The notes: generated from the letters alone by a model not told the origin. A DNA stretch of 64,000 nt from Stigmatella ashevillena (GCF_028368975.1 NZ_JAQNDM010000002.1:1302001-1366000); one strand, 5' to 3'. Positions 47,117-56,522 are shown, counted from the first letter of the stretch. Numbers and translations: made by a program.

Positions 47117-48490
47117 ATGAGTGCCCATGAGGACTTTCCACTCATGTCTCCCTCTGCCCATGAACTGGAACAGCCGGCCCGAGAGGAGCAAACCGGACCG
47201 GAGGGCGTCCTGACGCTGACCGAGCGCACCGAGCAGCTGAGGGCTCTGGTCCATGCCCTTCCAGACCTCATCTTCCGCCAGAGCCTCGACGGCACCTATC
47301 TGGACTTCGTGGTCAGCAAGGCCGAGGAACTGACCGCCTCCGCCGAGTCCATGGTGGGGGCCAACATCCGTCAGCTCGAACTGCCCCCTGCCCTGATCGA
47401 CAAGGTGCTCACGCACCTGAAGCGCGCCATCGAGGACGGCACCATCGAGGTGTTCGAATACGAGCTACAGGTGCTCCGGGGCCTCCAGCACTACGAATCG
47501 CGCATTGTCCGCTGTGGACCGAATGAGGCCGTGTGCATCATCCGCAACGTCACCGAGCGCAAGCAGGCGGAAAAACGCCTCCTGGATCAGGAAGAAGAGC
47601 TGCTCCGCCACCGCGCGCACCTGGAGGCTCTTGTCCATCAACGGACCGAGAAGCTGGTTCAGGCCACACGCGCCTTGGAGGAACGTCAGGCGCAGCTCAT
47701 CCAAGCGGAGAAGATGGCCTCCTTGGGACAGATGGCCGCAGGGGTCGCGCACGAAATCAGCAGCCCCGTAGGCTATGTGCTGAGCAACCTGGGAGCGCTC
47801 ACCGAGTACATCTCGATTCTCATGCCCCAGCTCCGTCTTCAGCAGGAGCTGCTGGCCTCTTCAGCGCCAAGCAGTGCCCGGGAGTCCTTGATCGAGCGCA
47901 TGCGCGCGTCGTGGGAGCGGGAAGACGCGAAGTCCATTCTTGAGGACATGCCCGAGTTGCTCCAGGAGTCCCTTGTGGGCGCCCGGCGCATCCAGGAGAT
48001 CGTCCAAACCCTGAGGCTGTTTGCTCGCGAAGATGCCAAGGAGCCGCAGCTCACCGACCTGAACGCGGAGCTGGAATCCACGCTGAAGATGGTGTGGAAC
48101 CAGCTCAAGTACAAATGCACGGTGAAGCGTGACTTCGGGCCGCTCCCCCTCCTCCGTTGCCATCCCACCCAGCTGTCCCAGGTCTTCACCAACCTGCTCA
48201 TCAACGCTGCCCAGGCCATCGAGACCCAGGGAGAAATCGCCATCTCCACCCGCCACGAGAACGGCGAAATCACCGTGCGAATCTCGGATACGGGAAAAGG
48301 GATGACGCCCGAGGTCCGCTCCCGGCTCTTCACCCCCTTCTTCACCACCAAGCCCCGGGAGCAGGGAACAGGCCTCGGCCTCTCGGTCAGCTACAGCATC
48401 ATCGCCAGCCATCAGGGCCATATCGAAGTTCAGAGCGAGCCGGGCCAGGGCACCACCTTCACCATCCGCCTGCCCCTCTTGACCGAATAG
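47117..48490 (+). CDS. Cytoplasmic PAS histidine kinase
   Basis: This 457-residue histidine kinase has no membrane segments. A PAS domain at about 35-150 (ALVHALPDLIFRQSLDGTYL) leads into a coiled coil at 150-200 (LLDQEEELLRHRAHLEALVH). The H-box AAGVAHEISSPVGYVLSN has His212. The dimerisation helix pair carries a long insert to about 300. The HATPase has FTNLLINAAQAIETQ, ISDTGKGMTPEVRSRLFTPF, TTKPREQGTGLGLSVSY and ends ...IRLPLLTE. No adjacent response regulator is seen. Ser-Ser replaces the usual Asn-Asn after the phospho-acceptor motif (HEISSP), which is tolerated in this class. Signal unknown; a PAS-bound redox or small-molecule cue is likely. Confidence 0.92.
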   Translation: MSAHEDFPLMSPSAHELEQPAREEQTGPEGVLTLTERTEQLRALVHALPDLIFRQSLDGTYLDFVVSKAEELTASAESMVGANIRQLELPPALIDKVLTHLKRAIEDGTIEVFEYELQVLRGLQHYESRIVRCGPNEAVCIIRNVTERKQAEKRLLDQEEELLRHRAHLEALVHQRTEKLVQATRALEERQAQLIQAEKMASLGQMAAGVAHEISSPVGYVLSNLGALTEYISILMPQLRLQQELLASSAPSSARESLIERMRASWEREDAKSILEDMPELLQESLVGARRIQEIVQTLRLFAREDAKEPQLTDLNAELESTLKMVWNQLKYKCTVKRDFGPLPLLRCHPTQLSQVFTNLLINAAQAIETQGEIAISTRHENGEITVRISDTGKGMTPEVRSRLFTPFFTTKPREQGTGLGLSVSYSIIASHQGHIEVQSEPGQGTTFTIRLPLLTE

Positions 48491-48513
48491 GCCGCGCCGC
48501 GCGGGGCGCGGCC
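48490..48513. terminator. Possible hairpin terminator between convergent genes
   Basis: GGCCGCGCC (48490-48498) pairs perfectly with GGCGCGGCC (48505-48513) around a six-base loop. It sits directly after the histidine kinase stop and before the convergent acyl-CoA dehydrogenase stop. There is no T-tract, so it may only stabilise 3' ends or pause transcription. Confidence 0.45.
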
Positions 48514-48525
48514 CTCCGGGACAGC

Positions 48526-49614
48526 TCACCCCTTGGGAGGGGGAGGCAGCAGCCCCAAGAGGGCCTTGCCGAGAAAATCCTTGATGACGGGCGCGGACCA
48601 GGCCATCAGCGGACCGCTGTGCGCATCCCGGACGTAGCGCTCGATGTTGCGGCTCCGGAGGTAGCCACTGCCCCCGGCGAGCTCCAGGGCCGAGGTGGCA
48701 ATCGACAGGGCCGCCTCGTTGGCCACCATCTTGGCCTGCATCTGAAGCATGGGAGCGTCTGGCTCGCGGCGATCCGTGGCGAGCGCGCCCCGGATGGCCA
48801 GGGACCTGGCTGCCTCCAGGCGCGTGCTCATCTCCGCCACCGCGAATTGCACCCACTGCATCTGCGCGAGCGCCTTGTTCTCCGGAGGAAGCTTGCGCTC
48901 CTGGGCGTAGCCAATGGCAAACGTCAGCGCCGCCTCGGCCAGGCCAATCGAGATCCACGGCAATCCCATGGCGATGGCATTGGGCTGCGAGGGATCAATC
49001 ATCAACCGCCGCGAATCCGGGAGGAACGTGTCCTGCAAGTGCAGAAGCTGGCTCCGCGTGGCCCTCATGCCCATCGTGTCCCAGATGTCCTCCACGCGGA
49101 TGGAGGCGTCCTTGTCGATGAGGAAGAAACCAGGCTGTCCATCGCAGAGGGCGTTGGTGAGGAGGTACTGGGCGTGCTCGCACCCGGACACGAAGCGCTT
49201 GGCCCCAGAGAGGCGCCAGCCCCCTTCTACCCGGCGGGCCTCCTGGTGCGGCATGAGGAACATGTTGCCGCTGGTGGGCTCGGACAGGGCATTGCCGAAC
49301 CAGGCCCCACGGCGGAACTCGGCATCGAGAGAAGCACGCTGGTGAGGCTCCTTCAGGGCCAGGAAGGTGACGCCCGCGCCCTGATGCATCAACCAGACGG
49401 TGCCAAAAGAGGCGTTCCCACGGGACAGGAGGCTGACAATCTTGCCGAAGGTCAGCCACGAGGCACCCTCGAGCAGCACGGTATTCAGCGGAGACTGGGA
49501 GATCGCCTCTTTCCCCTCGCTGGGGAAGGTGGTGTCTTGGTCATGCTGGGCGGAATGCTCCGCCAACAAGGAGCTGATCCGCTCCGCCTCCGTCAGAAGC
49601 TCTGCTTCCGTCAT
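48526..49614 (-). CDS. Acyl-CoA dehydrogenase-like flavoprotein (small form)
   Basis: This 362-residue ACAD-family protein shows the FAD/substrate tract FGNALSEPTSGNMFLMPHQE, then GWRLSGAKRFVSGCEHAQYL and the C-terminal ALELAGGSGYLRSRNIERYV. The N-terminal helical part is short (EAERISSLLAEHSAQHDQ), as in ACADs acting on ACP-bound or aromatic substrates. It is last in the minus-strand run of the biosynthetic cluster, 76 bases after the longer ACAD gene. It may desaturate a carrier-bound acyl chain or act as a flavin oxidase on the amine product. The TamT-like role could belong to either ACAD. Confidence 0.85.
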   Translation of the reverse strand: MTEAELLTEAERISSLLAEHSAQHDQDTTFPSEGKEAISQSPLNTVLLEGASWLTFGKIVSLLSRGNASFGTVWLMHQGAGVTFLALKEPHQRASLDAEFRRGAWFGNALSEPTSGNMFLMPHQEARRVEGGWRLSGAKRFVSGCEHAQYLLTNALCDGQPGFFLIDKDASIRVEDIWDTMGMRATRSQLLHLQDTFLPDSRRLMIDPSQPNAIAMGLPWISIGLAEAALTFAIGYAQERKLPPENKALAQMQWVQFAVAEMSTRLEAARSLAIRGALATDRREPDAPMLQMQAKMVANEAALSIATSALELAGGSGYLRSRNIERYVRDAHSGPLMAWSAPVIKDFLGKALLGLLPPPPKG

Positions 49615-49690
49615 CGCTCTACCTGCCTGGCCGTGGGGAACTCCAAGCCCGCGGAAGCCAGAAGCGGGCTGGCCGCATCCTATCCGGCCC

Positions 49691-51433
49691 TCAGGACGGT
49701 GGCATTCCCGCGAGTTGGAAGGGCGCTATGGAGAACAACCGCTTCTCTGCGGACATCCTCTCCATTTCCCGCACGGCCCCCTCACGCTGCTCGGTGGAGA
49801 TACCCGCCACGTTGGGGGACACTCGGTTCAAGCAGAGGTGGACCCAATCGCCACGCTGGAAATACTCCGGGAGACGCTCCCGGTTGTAGAGCCAGAGCCC
49901 CAAGCAGGCCGCGGCGGCGTGAATCTCGCAATAGCGCTTGGCCAACGAAAACAGTCCCGCCGAGCGGCCAAACTGGATCCCTTCCAGATCCTCGACCTCC
50001 GTGAGCCTGTCCCCCATCGCGGAAACTTCCTTCAGCAGGTGCGATGCGTGGCGGCTCAGCGCGGCCACGAGGTTTCCTCCGGCAGCCCCCGTCTCCTCCA
50101 GCTTCTGAAGCGACCGGAGGGAGCCATGAAGAGACTGAACCACCAGATCCCGGCCCCGGGCGGAAAGCGTCAGTTTCGACGGATCCAGCGCGGGCAGAGG
50201 CGTCGCCAGGCGGAACAGCGCCTCTGTCCGGGCCTCGTCCGCGATGGGCGACGCCATGCTCTCGACCAGGTACCGCAACTGCAAACCGAGTGCGTTGAGG
50301 TTCACCGCCGTCGAACCATCGAAGAGACTGACGACCGCGGCATCGCGCGAGAGCTTCTGGAAGGCTCCGCTCCAGTGATCCTCTCGAATGTAGTACCGGG
50401 CCCCCAGCACCACGGCCACATCCCGGATCATGGCTTCGACGGTCGCGGGAACGAAGTACTTCACGACGGCGGACCCCACACTCAACTGCTCCGGGGCCAC
50501 ATGCGCCAGGCGTGCCCCCGCCACGGCCACGGCATCCGAGAGCAGCAGGTCCGCGAAAGCATCCGTGAGTGTGCTCCTCACATTCGAGATGGCGAGCACG
50601 GTGCTGTTGTACAGCTTGCGTGAGCGCGCGAAGTCCAACGTGCACCGGAGCGCCGTGTCCCCTGCCCCCAGGGAGAAGCCCGAGCACAGCAGCCGCGTCA
50701 ACTGGATCACCCGCATCACGGTCTCGAGACCGCTCCCAGGAGCGCCCACGAGCGCCTCTGCGGGAAGCTCCGCGGCCTCGAAGGTCACTCCACTGATGTC
50801 GGCCCCCCGGATGCCGTGCGTGCGGATCTTCTGCACATGCCGGTACGTGCCAGGAGCAAGCCGGGCTTTCTCGACCACGAGCAGCGAGAGTCCTCGTGGA
50901 CCGGCGCCGGGCTCCGTCCGAGCCAGCACCACGATGGCCTGGCTGCGAGTGCCGTTGTTGATCAGCCACTTCTCGCCCGTCAGCGAGAACCCCGTGGGGG
51001 TACGCACGGCACGCATGTCCGTGGCGAGCAGATCGCTGCCGTGTGCCCGTTCCGTCAACCCCAGGGACACAGGGGCTCCCGTGGCCGCAATGGCCGCGAG
51101 GTGCCGCTGCTGCTCGGCACTGCCGGAACCCCACACGGGGACCAGTCCAAGATAGGTCTTGCCATGACCGATGGCCAGGCTCAGGTCACGGCGCGACAAC
51201 ACGCGCGCCAGCGCAAGGACTTCCTCCAATGAGCGGAGCCGGCCGCCCAGGTGCGTGGGGATGTAATAATTGTGGAATCCCCAATCCCTGAGCGCGGAGA
51301 ACGCAGCGTCAGGGAACATTTCCCGTTCATCGAGTTCCAGCGCCTTCTGGAAGGAACTCACACTGGAGGCATCTCCGGGATCTCCCAGAAAGGCCTCCAA
51401 TGCCTCGGCGCTGGCATAGGTCTCCGTCAACAC
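49691..51433 (-). CDS. Acyl-CoA dehydrogenase-like flavoprotein, TamT-like
   Basis: This 580-residue ACAD starts at a GTG with GGAGGGGGAG five bases upstream. The N-terminal two thirds form the ACAD core: FHNYYIPTHLGGRLRSLEEV, VSLGLTERAHGSDLLATDM, SLTGEKWLINNGTRSQAI, GADISGVTFEAAELP and a C-terminal helical part with FDGSTAVNLNALGLQLRYL. An extra C-terminal helical domain of about 180 residues follows, as in long ACAD forms. In the tambjamine pathway, TamT is an ACAD-like dehydrogenase that inserts a double bond in an ACP-bound fatty acyl chain; position and order here (after FAAL-ACP and aminotransferase-reductase genes) fit that job. Regiochemistry is unknown. Confidence 0.87.
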   Translation of the reverse strand: MLTETYASAEALEAFLGDPGDASSVSSFQKALELDEREMFPDAAFSALRDWGFHNYYIPTHLGGRLRSLEEVLALARVLSRRDLSLAIGHGKTYLGLVPVWGSGSAEQQRHLAAIAATGAPVSLGLTERAHGSDLLATDMRAVRTPTGFSLTGEKWLINNGTRSQAIVVLARTEPGAGPRGLSLLVVEKARLAPGTYRHVQKIRTHGIRGADISGVTFEAAELPAEALVGAPGSGLETVMRVIQLTRLLCSGFSLGAGDTALRCTLDFARSRKLYNSTVLAISNVRSTLTDAFADLLLSDAVAVAGARLAHVAPEQLSVGSAVVKYFVPATVEAMIRDVAVVLGARYYIREDHWSGAFQKLSRDAAVVSLFDGSTAVNLNALGLQLRYLVESMASPIADEARTEALFRLATPLPALDPSKLTLSARGRDLVVQSLHGSLRSLQKLEETGAAGGNLVAALSRHASHLLKEVSAMGDRLTEVEDLEGIQFGRSAGLFSLAKRYCEIHAAAACLGLWLYNRERLPEYFQRGDWVHLCLNRVSPNVAGISTEQREGAVREMERMSAEKRLFSIAPFQLAGMPPS

Positions 51434-51458
51434 AGGGGCTCCCCCTCCGCGAACGCGT

Positions 51459-54347
51459 TCACAACGAGTGAGCTGCGGCACGGGCTCCGAGAGAGAAGCC
51501 GTGCATGCGCGCCACCTGCATGATTTGCAAGACCTGGGACTTGGTGATCGCTCCGTGACTGTAGTGCTCACGCATTCCCGTCAGGCCCATCAGCAAACCC
51601 TCGCAGCAGCAGGCGTAGAGATGGCCTTCCGGCATGTCCAACCCACGGATCGTGAAGTCCTTGTCCAGCGGCAATTGGACCAGCCCCCCCTCGACGACGG
51701 TCACATTCGGCATCGAGCGGACAGCGTCGTCGACATCCGAAGGAATGGCCACATCGCAGATCACCACCGGAGCCGAGCCAAGCATCTGGGCATGGATCAC
51801 CGGGGTCGGCGAGTTGCTCGCTCCGAGGATCAAGTTGGCATACCGCAGCATCTCCGGGTCAGCGGTCACCGTGATCGGCGCCTTGTCGCGAAGCTCGGCG
51901 TTGATCGCCTCGTACAGCTGCCTGGCGTCGGTGGAGGCGGTCCGCGCCTCGACCATGTCACGGATGACACGGGTCTCCGCGATGGCCGAGGCGATGCCAC
52001 CGAGCTGAGGCTGGCCTGAGGAAGCCCGTGTCCTGGCCACGAGATCCCGTGCGGCATGGAGGTAGATATCCGCCGCCACGTTCTCGACCTCCCGGAGCCG
52101 TCCGGGCCTGCCGAGAAGAACCATGCGGGGCACCCGATCCGCCAGCACCTGGCTGTAGATGCTGCCAATGTTGCCGCTGGCTCCGATCGCCGCGAAGCAG
52201 GATGTCGAGAGATCGATCTCCGCGCGGGATGCGGCTTGGAGGATGGACTCCAGCCCCATGGCCACCGTGAGGGAGTTGCCGGTCGTCACGGCAATGCGGC
52301 CATCGACCCGCAGGCCACGCCCATTGCCCGTCACGATGGAAGTAAAGCCGCCCAGCGCGGCCACAGTGCAACCCCGGTCCGCCGCGAGCGCTACCGCAGC
52401 CTCGATCCGCTCGACCAGCCCATCCCGCTCTTCGCTCTTCATCAGGGCGGCGAAGCTGTCGGAGTCCGTGGGAATGCCGACGACCGTGAGCGACACGCGG
52501 CGGCCACTGCTCGATTGGATGATCCTCTCGTCGACGACGAAGGGATCCATGACGGGGTAGATCCGGCGAATCAGCTCGGCGAGCTGCTCATCGGTAAACG
52601 CCGACATGCTGGCATCCCATTGCCGGACGTTCTTGGACTTCACGAAATAGCCCACGAAGGCCACCCGTGCATTGACATCCCGGGATGCTGCCTCACGGAC
52701 TGGACCGCGGTACGACTGCATCGGAGGAGCCAGCGCGGTGGCGCGGCGCGGGTTGCCCACCGCGAAGCGGAACAGCTCGTACGCGTTCTGATTCTCGAGG
52801 ATCTCGCAAACGCTGCGAAGCGCTCCCAGAAGGATGTCGCACTCGTCCTCGGAGATCAGCGCGGACGGCTCGATGCGGACCAGTGACTTGTTGGAGATGG
52901 TGGGAGCGATGCGCAGCCGGTGCTCGTGCAGCAAGTATCCGGAGATGACGTAGCCAAGCAACCCCTGGGCGAAGACTTCGGCAATCGCGGGAGAGCCACG
53001 GTCCTCTTGCCGACGGAACTCGACGCCCAGCATGAGCCCAGCGCCGCGGACATCCTGGATGACCGTCGGGAAATCCATCTTGAGCTGCTGGAGCCCATCC
53101 TTGAGCTGCTGGCCGCGCTCGACACAGTTGCGCATCAGCTCCGGTTTTCCATCAATGAGCTCCAGCGCCTTGAGCGCCACCGCGGAGCTGATCTCATCCT
53201 CCGCGAAGGTCGAGGTGTGGATGAGGCCGAACTCATGCTCGTAGTGGCTCTTCTCGACGAGCAGCGCGGACACCTTGGCCACACCACCGCCGAGCCCCTT
53301 CGACAGGATGTAGTAGTCCGCGAAGATCCCCTGCTGCTCGGAGAACAGGAAGGTGCCGGTGCGCCCCATGCCGCTCTGGATCTCGTCGAAGACGAGCGGG
53401 AAAGAGCTCTCGGTGGCGAGATCCCGGCAACGCTTCATGAACGGCCGGGACATGAGCCGGATACCGCCCTCGCCCTGAAGCGGCTCGACGAAGAGCGCCG
53501 CGACGTTGGAGTGCGTCTCCTCCACCAGGGAGATCTGGTTATCGGCTCCCACCGACAACGAATAACAGGCCAGCTTCGTACCTCGGACCGCCTCTTCCAG
53601 CCCCCGTTCGTCCCCCGGTTCGATGAACAGGGTCCGCGGCGAGCTGTGCAGAAAGTGGCGCCGGTAGTCCGCATAGTGCGTCAGCGCCACGGAGCCCAGG
53701 GTCTTTCCATGGAACGCCCGCTCCAAGGCGATGAACACCGAGGGCGTTTGAAGGACGCGGTGGTTGTTGGCTTGCACCGCGGCCACGACGAGCTCGAAGT
53801 CATCCACACTGGTGAGACGGAGCCACGCGCGGGCACGCTCATAAAAGTGGCTCGACAGCGTGTAGCGCCGCTCATGCAGTCCCCGGCGCGCCGCATCGAC
53901 CTTGTCGTCAAGCTCCTGCTTGATGCGGCTGATTCGCTTGGCGTGCGAGTAGGTGGCGTGCTTCATCGCCGCCTCGACCGCCTCGGTTCCCGTGCTCGCG
54001 AGCGTCGTGATGTAGGCATTGCCGGTCCGCGCCAACATCATCTGGTGCAGCTTGGCGCCCAACCGGCCGGCGTTGGCACGGCAGCTCATCTGCGCCAGGA
54101 AGGGGAGCTTGTCGTCGTACGCCTTCTTGATGGTAGCGACCAGCTCGGGGTGGTTGTGCCCGAAGATCAACGCCCCGTATCCCCCCAAGAAGTCCGTGAC
54201 CTTGACCTCCTCACCCTTCTCGTCCCGGTAGAACAGGAAGTCGCCTTCTGCGCGATGGAAGACGACGTCCAGCTTCAACGACTGGAGAATCTCTCCGATG
54301 CGCGGGCGGCAGTGGCGCGTGTACAGTTCACTCAGGGAATCAGTCAT
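51459..54347 (-). CDS. Aminotransferase fused to acyl-ACP-reductase-like domain (TamH-like)
   Basis: This 962-residue bifunctional protein has an N-terminal class III PLP aminotransferase (1 to about 520): GYGALIFGHNHPEL, STGTEAVEAAMKHATYSHAK, ERAFHGKTLGS, PLVFDEIQSGMGRTG (Asp321) and Schiff-base Lys350 in ILSKGLGGG. The C-terminal part (about 555-962) matches cyanobacterial acyl-ACP reductase: TVAALGGFTSIVTG, VTTGNSLTVAMG, the Rossmann FAAIGASGNIGSIY (Gly722, 725, 728) and LYACCCEGLLMGL with the Cys913-915 cluster that holds the likely thioester-forming Cys. It should reduce an acyl-ACP to the aldehyde and transaminate it to a primary amine. TamH of tambjamine synthesis has the same two activities. 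It lies 3 bases after the FAAL-ACP stop. Confidence 0.9.
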   Translation of the reverse strand: MTDSLSELYTRHCRPRIGEILQSLKLDVVFHRAEGDFLFYRDEKGEEVKVTDFLGGYGALIFGHNHPELVATIKKAYDDKLPFLAQMSCRANAGRLGAKLHQMMLARTGNAYITTLASTGTEAVEAAMKHATYSHAKRISRIKQELDDKVDAARRGLHERRYTLSSHFYERARAWLRLTSVDDFELVVAAVQANNHRVLQTPSVFIALERAFHGKTLGSVALTHYADYRRHFLHSSPRTLFIEPGDERGLEEAVRGTKLACYSLSVGADNQISLVEETHSNVAALFVEPLQGEGGIRLMSRPFMKRCRDLATESSFPLVFDEIQSGMGRTGTFLFSEQQGIFADYYILSKGLGGGVAKVSALLVEKSHYEHEFGLIHTSTFAEDEISSAVALKALELIDGKPELMRNCVERGQQLKDGLQQLKMDFPTVIQDVRGAGLMLGVEFRRQEDRGSPAIAEVFAQGLLGYVISGYLLHEHRLRIAPTISNKSLVRIEPSALISEDECDILLGALRSVCEILENQNAYELFRFAVGNPRRATALAPPMQSYRGPVREAASRDVNARVAFVGYFVKSKNVRQWDASMSAFTDEQLAELIRRIYPVMDPFVVDERIIQSSSGRRVSLTVVGIPTDSDSFAALMKSEERDGLVERIEAAVALAADRGCTVAALGGFTSIVTGNGRGLRVDGRIAVTTGNSLTVAMGLESILQAASRAEIDLSTSCFAAIGASGNIGSIYSQVLADRVPRMVLLGRPGRLREVENVAADIYLHAARDLVARTRASSGQPQLGGIASAIAETRVIRDMVEARTASTDARQLYEAINAELRDKAPITVTADPEMLRYANLILGASNSPTPVIHAQMLGSAPVVICDVAIPSDVDDAVRSMPNVTVVEGGLVQLPLDKDFTIRGLDMPEGHLYACCCEGLLMGLTGMREHYSHGAITKSQVLQIMQVARMHGFSLGARAAAHSL

Positions 54348-54350
54348 GGC

Positions 54351-56522
54351 TCAGGTACTCTCGGTGGAGGCGCCACGGGTCAGGAAGTGCGCGAGAGAAG
54401 AGATGGTCGGGTAGTCCCAGGAGACGGTCGCGGGAATCTCTCGCCCCAGCTTCCGCTCCAACTCGCCTGCGATGAGCACCGAGGCGGCCGAGTCGAGGCC
54501 GTACTCCGCAAGCGGCTTGGCAGGATCGATCTCGTGCGGCTGGACACGCAGCATCCGGGAGACGCGGGCGACCAGCCATGCCGAGAGCTCGCGCTCCGCT
54601 GCGTCGGACAGCGGCTCCGCGGAGGCCTTCACAGGGGCAGCCTCGGCCACCACCGCGGCAGGCGCGGGGGTCTGCTGCGGACCGGTCCAGGTGGCAATGG
54701 GCTCCAGCTCCTCCTTCATGAAGAGCTCGCGGCAGGCGCGCCGCTGCACCTTCCCGCTCGAGGTCCTGGGCAACCGGTTGCGCTGGATCAGCACCAGCGC
54801 ATGCAGGTCCAACTCGTGGGACTCGGAGATTGCCCTGCGCACCGCGGTGCCGATCTGATCGAGCTGGTCCTTGGGGAACTCGCGTGCCACCTCCTGAACC
54901 ACGACGAGGCGCTCCTCGCCCTGCACATCGACCGACACCGCGCACGACATCAGGAAGTGCTCATTCACGCGGTCGACGGTCAGCTCGATGTCCTCGGGGT
55001 AGTGGTTCGCCCCACGGATGATGATCAGATCACTCGCGCGCCCGGTGACGAACAGCTCCCCATTGCGCAGGAAGCCCAGATCCCCGGTGCGGTAGAAGGA
55101 CCGGGAGTCCGCTGCTCCCGCGATGAGCGCACCGAAGCGGTCGGCGGTCTCCTTCTCACGGTTCCAGTACCCTCCCGTCACGTTGGGGCCTGACACCCAG
55201 ACCTCTCCCACCTGGCCCTCCTCGGCCAACACCCGGCTCTCCGGGAGGACGACGGCCAGCTTCTGACCCACCGCGCTCTTCCCGCAGCCGATCACCACAC
55301 GCTCGTCGCGCGTCTCGCCCTCCGCCACCTCGACAGCCCTGCCACGCTCCAGCTCCGTACGCTTGACGGCGAGCTTCACGGGGGGCGCTTCCTTCACGCC
55401 TCCCGTCACGAACAGGGTTGCCTCCGCGAAGCCATAGGTGGGGTAGAACGCGCTCCGGCGGAAGCCGCAAGAGGCGAACGCTGCGGAGAAGCTCTCCAGC
55501 GTCTCACTGCGCACGGGCTCCGCGCCGTTGAAGGCCAGCTCCCAGCAGGACAGATCGATGCGGGACTTCTCTTCCTCGGTCACGGACTCGACACAGAGCC
55601 GGTAGGCGAAGTCCGGTGCACCGCTCGTGGTCAAGCGATGGCGCGAGATCAGATCCAGCCAGCGGAAGGGCCGCTTCATGAACGACATCGGCGACATCAG
55701 GAAGCACGGCGCGCCGAGGTACATCGGCTGGAGGATGTGGCCGATGAGCCCCATGTCGTGGAACACCGGCAGCCAGCCGCCGATCACGTCCTTCTCCGTC
55801 AGGCCGAACCCCATGGTGATCATGCGCTCATTGGCGGTGATGTTCCCATGGCTGACCATGACCCCCTTGGGCGTGCCGGTCGAACCCGAGGTGTACTGGA
55901 GAAACGCCAGATCCTCTGACTTCGGGGAGAAGGAAGACCAGGCCTCGGCCCCCGGCCCCTCCTGCGCATCGCTGGCCAACCAGTGCTCCACGCCCGGCAG
56001 TGCGCCGGCAATGTCACGCAGCTTGGTACGCACCGCGTCCGTGGTGATGACGAACCGGGGACTGGCATCATGGGCAATGGCGAGAATCCGGCGGACATTG
56101 CGATCCTGCGGGCGGAACGGAGGCCGCGGGGGATAAGCCGGGACCGCGATCACTCCCGCGTAGAGGCACCCGAAGAAGCCCGCGAGAAAATCAGGCCCAG
56201 GGGGATACAGCAGCAGCGCGCGAGCCCCTGCCCCATTGGCAGCCTGGAGTTGAGCGGCGATGGCGCGCGCCTGGCGATCGAGTTCGGCGTACGTCAACCG
56301 CACTTCGCCATGGTCCGTCTCGTACGAATAGGCCAGCTGATCCGCCTGATCGAGACTTCGCAGGCGCAGCAGCGAGACGAGATCCAGGTCGCTGTACAGC
56401 GAGGGCACCACCTGCAACGCGCGCTGGGGGTTCGGAGTGCCCAACAAAGACGGCTTTGTGAGTTGCGTCTCCCCAGCATCATCCAACGGGAAGAGGGACT
56501 GGACCGCTCCGTGCGTGCTCAT
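54351..56522 (-). CDS. Fatty-acyl-AMP ligase fused to acyl carrier protein (TamA-like)
   Basis: This 723-residue protein activates a free fatty acid as acyl-AMP and loads it onto its own C-terminal ACP. The adenylating domain (about 40-600) has LTYAELDRQARAIAAQL, AVPAYPPRPPFRPQD (FAAL type), the P-loop LQYTSGSTGTPKGVMVSHGN, NGAEPVRSETLESF and YRTGDLGFLRNGELFVTGR with the C-terminal LPRTSSGKVQRRACRELF. A Pro/Ala linker leads to the ACP with EYGLDSAASVLIAGELE (phosphopantetheine Ser678). The ATG at 56522 has GGAAAG six bases upstream. It is the first gene of the minus operon and faces the PKS arm across the divergent promoter region. Confidence 0.92.
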   Translation of the reverse strand: MSTHGAVQSLFPLDDAGETQLTKPSLLGTPNPQRALQVVPSLYSDLDLVSLLRLRSLDQADQLAYSYETDHGEVRLTYAELDRQARAIAAQLQAANGAGARALLLYPPGPDFLAGFFGCLYAGVIAVPAYPPRPPFRPQDRNVRRILAIAHDASPRFVITTDAVRTKLRDIAGALPGVEHWLASDAQEGPGAEAWSSFSPKSEDLAFLQYTSGSTGTPKGVMVSHGNITANERMITMGFGLTEKDVIGGWLPVFHDMGLIGHILQPMYLGAPCFLMSPMSFMKRPFRWLDLISRHRLTTSGAPDFAYRLCVESVTEEEKSRIDLSCWELAFNGAEPVRSETLESFSAAFASCGFRRSAFYPTYGFAEATLFVTGGVKEAPPVKLAVKRTELERGRAVEVAEGETRDERVVIGCGKSAVGQKLAVVLPESRVLAEEGQVGEVWVSGPNVTGGYWNREKETADRFGALIAGAADSRSFYRTGDLGFLRNGELFVTGRASDLIIIRGANHYPEDIELTVDRVNEHFLMSCAVSVDVQGEERLVVVQEVAREFPKDQLDQIGTAVRRAISESHELDLHALVLIQRNRLPRTSSGKVQRRACRELFMKEELEPIATWTGPQQTPAPAAVVAEAAPVKASAEPLSDAAERELSAWLVARVSRMLRVQPHEIDPAKPLAEYGLDSAASVLIAGELERKLGREIPATVSWDYPTISSLAHFLTRGASTEST

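Noticed and set aside
48526-51433. Simple fatty-acid beta-oxidation locus
   Set aside because: No thiolase, hydratase or hydroxyacyl-CoA dehydrogenase is present; the neighbours are FAAL-ACP and aminotransferase-reductase, which fit biosynthesis.
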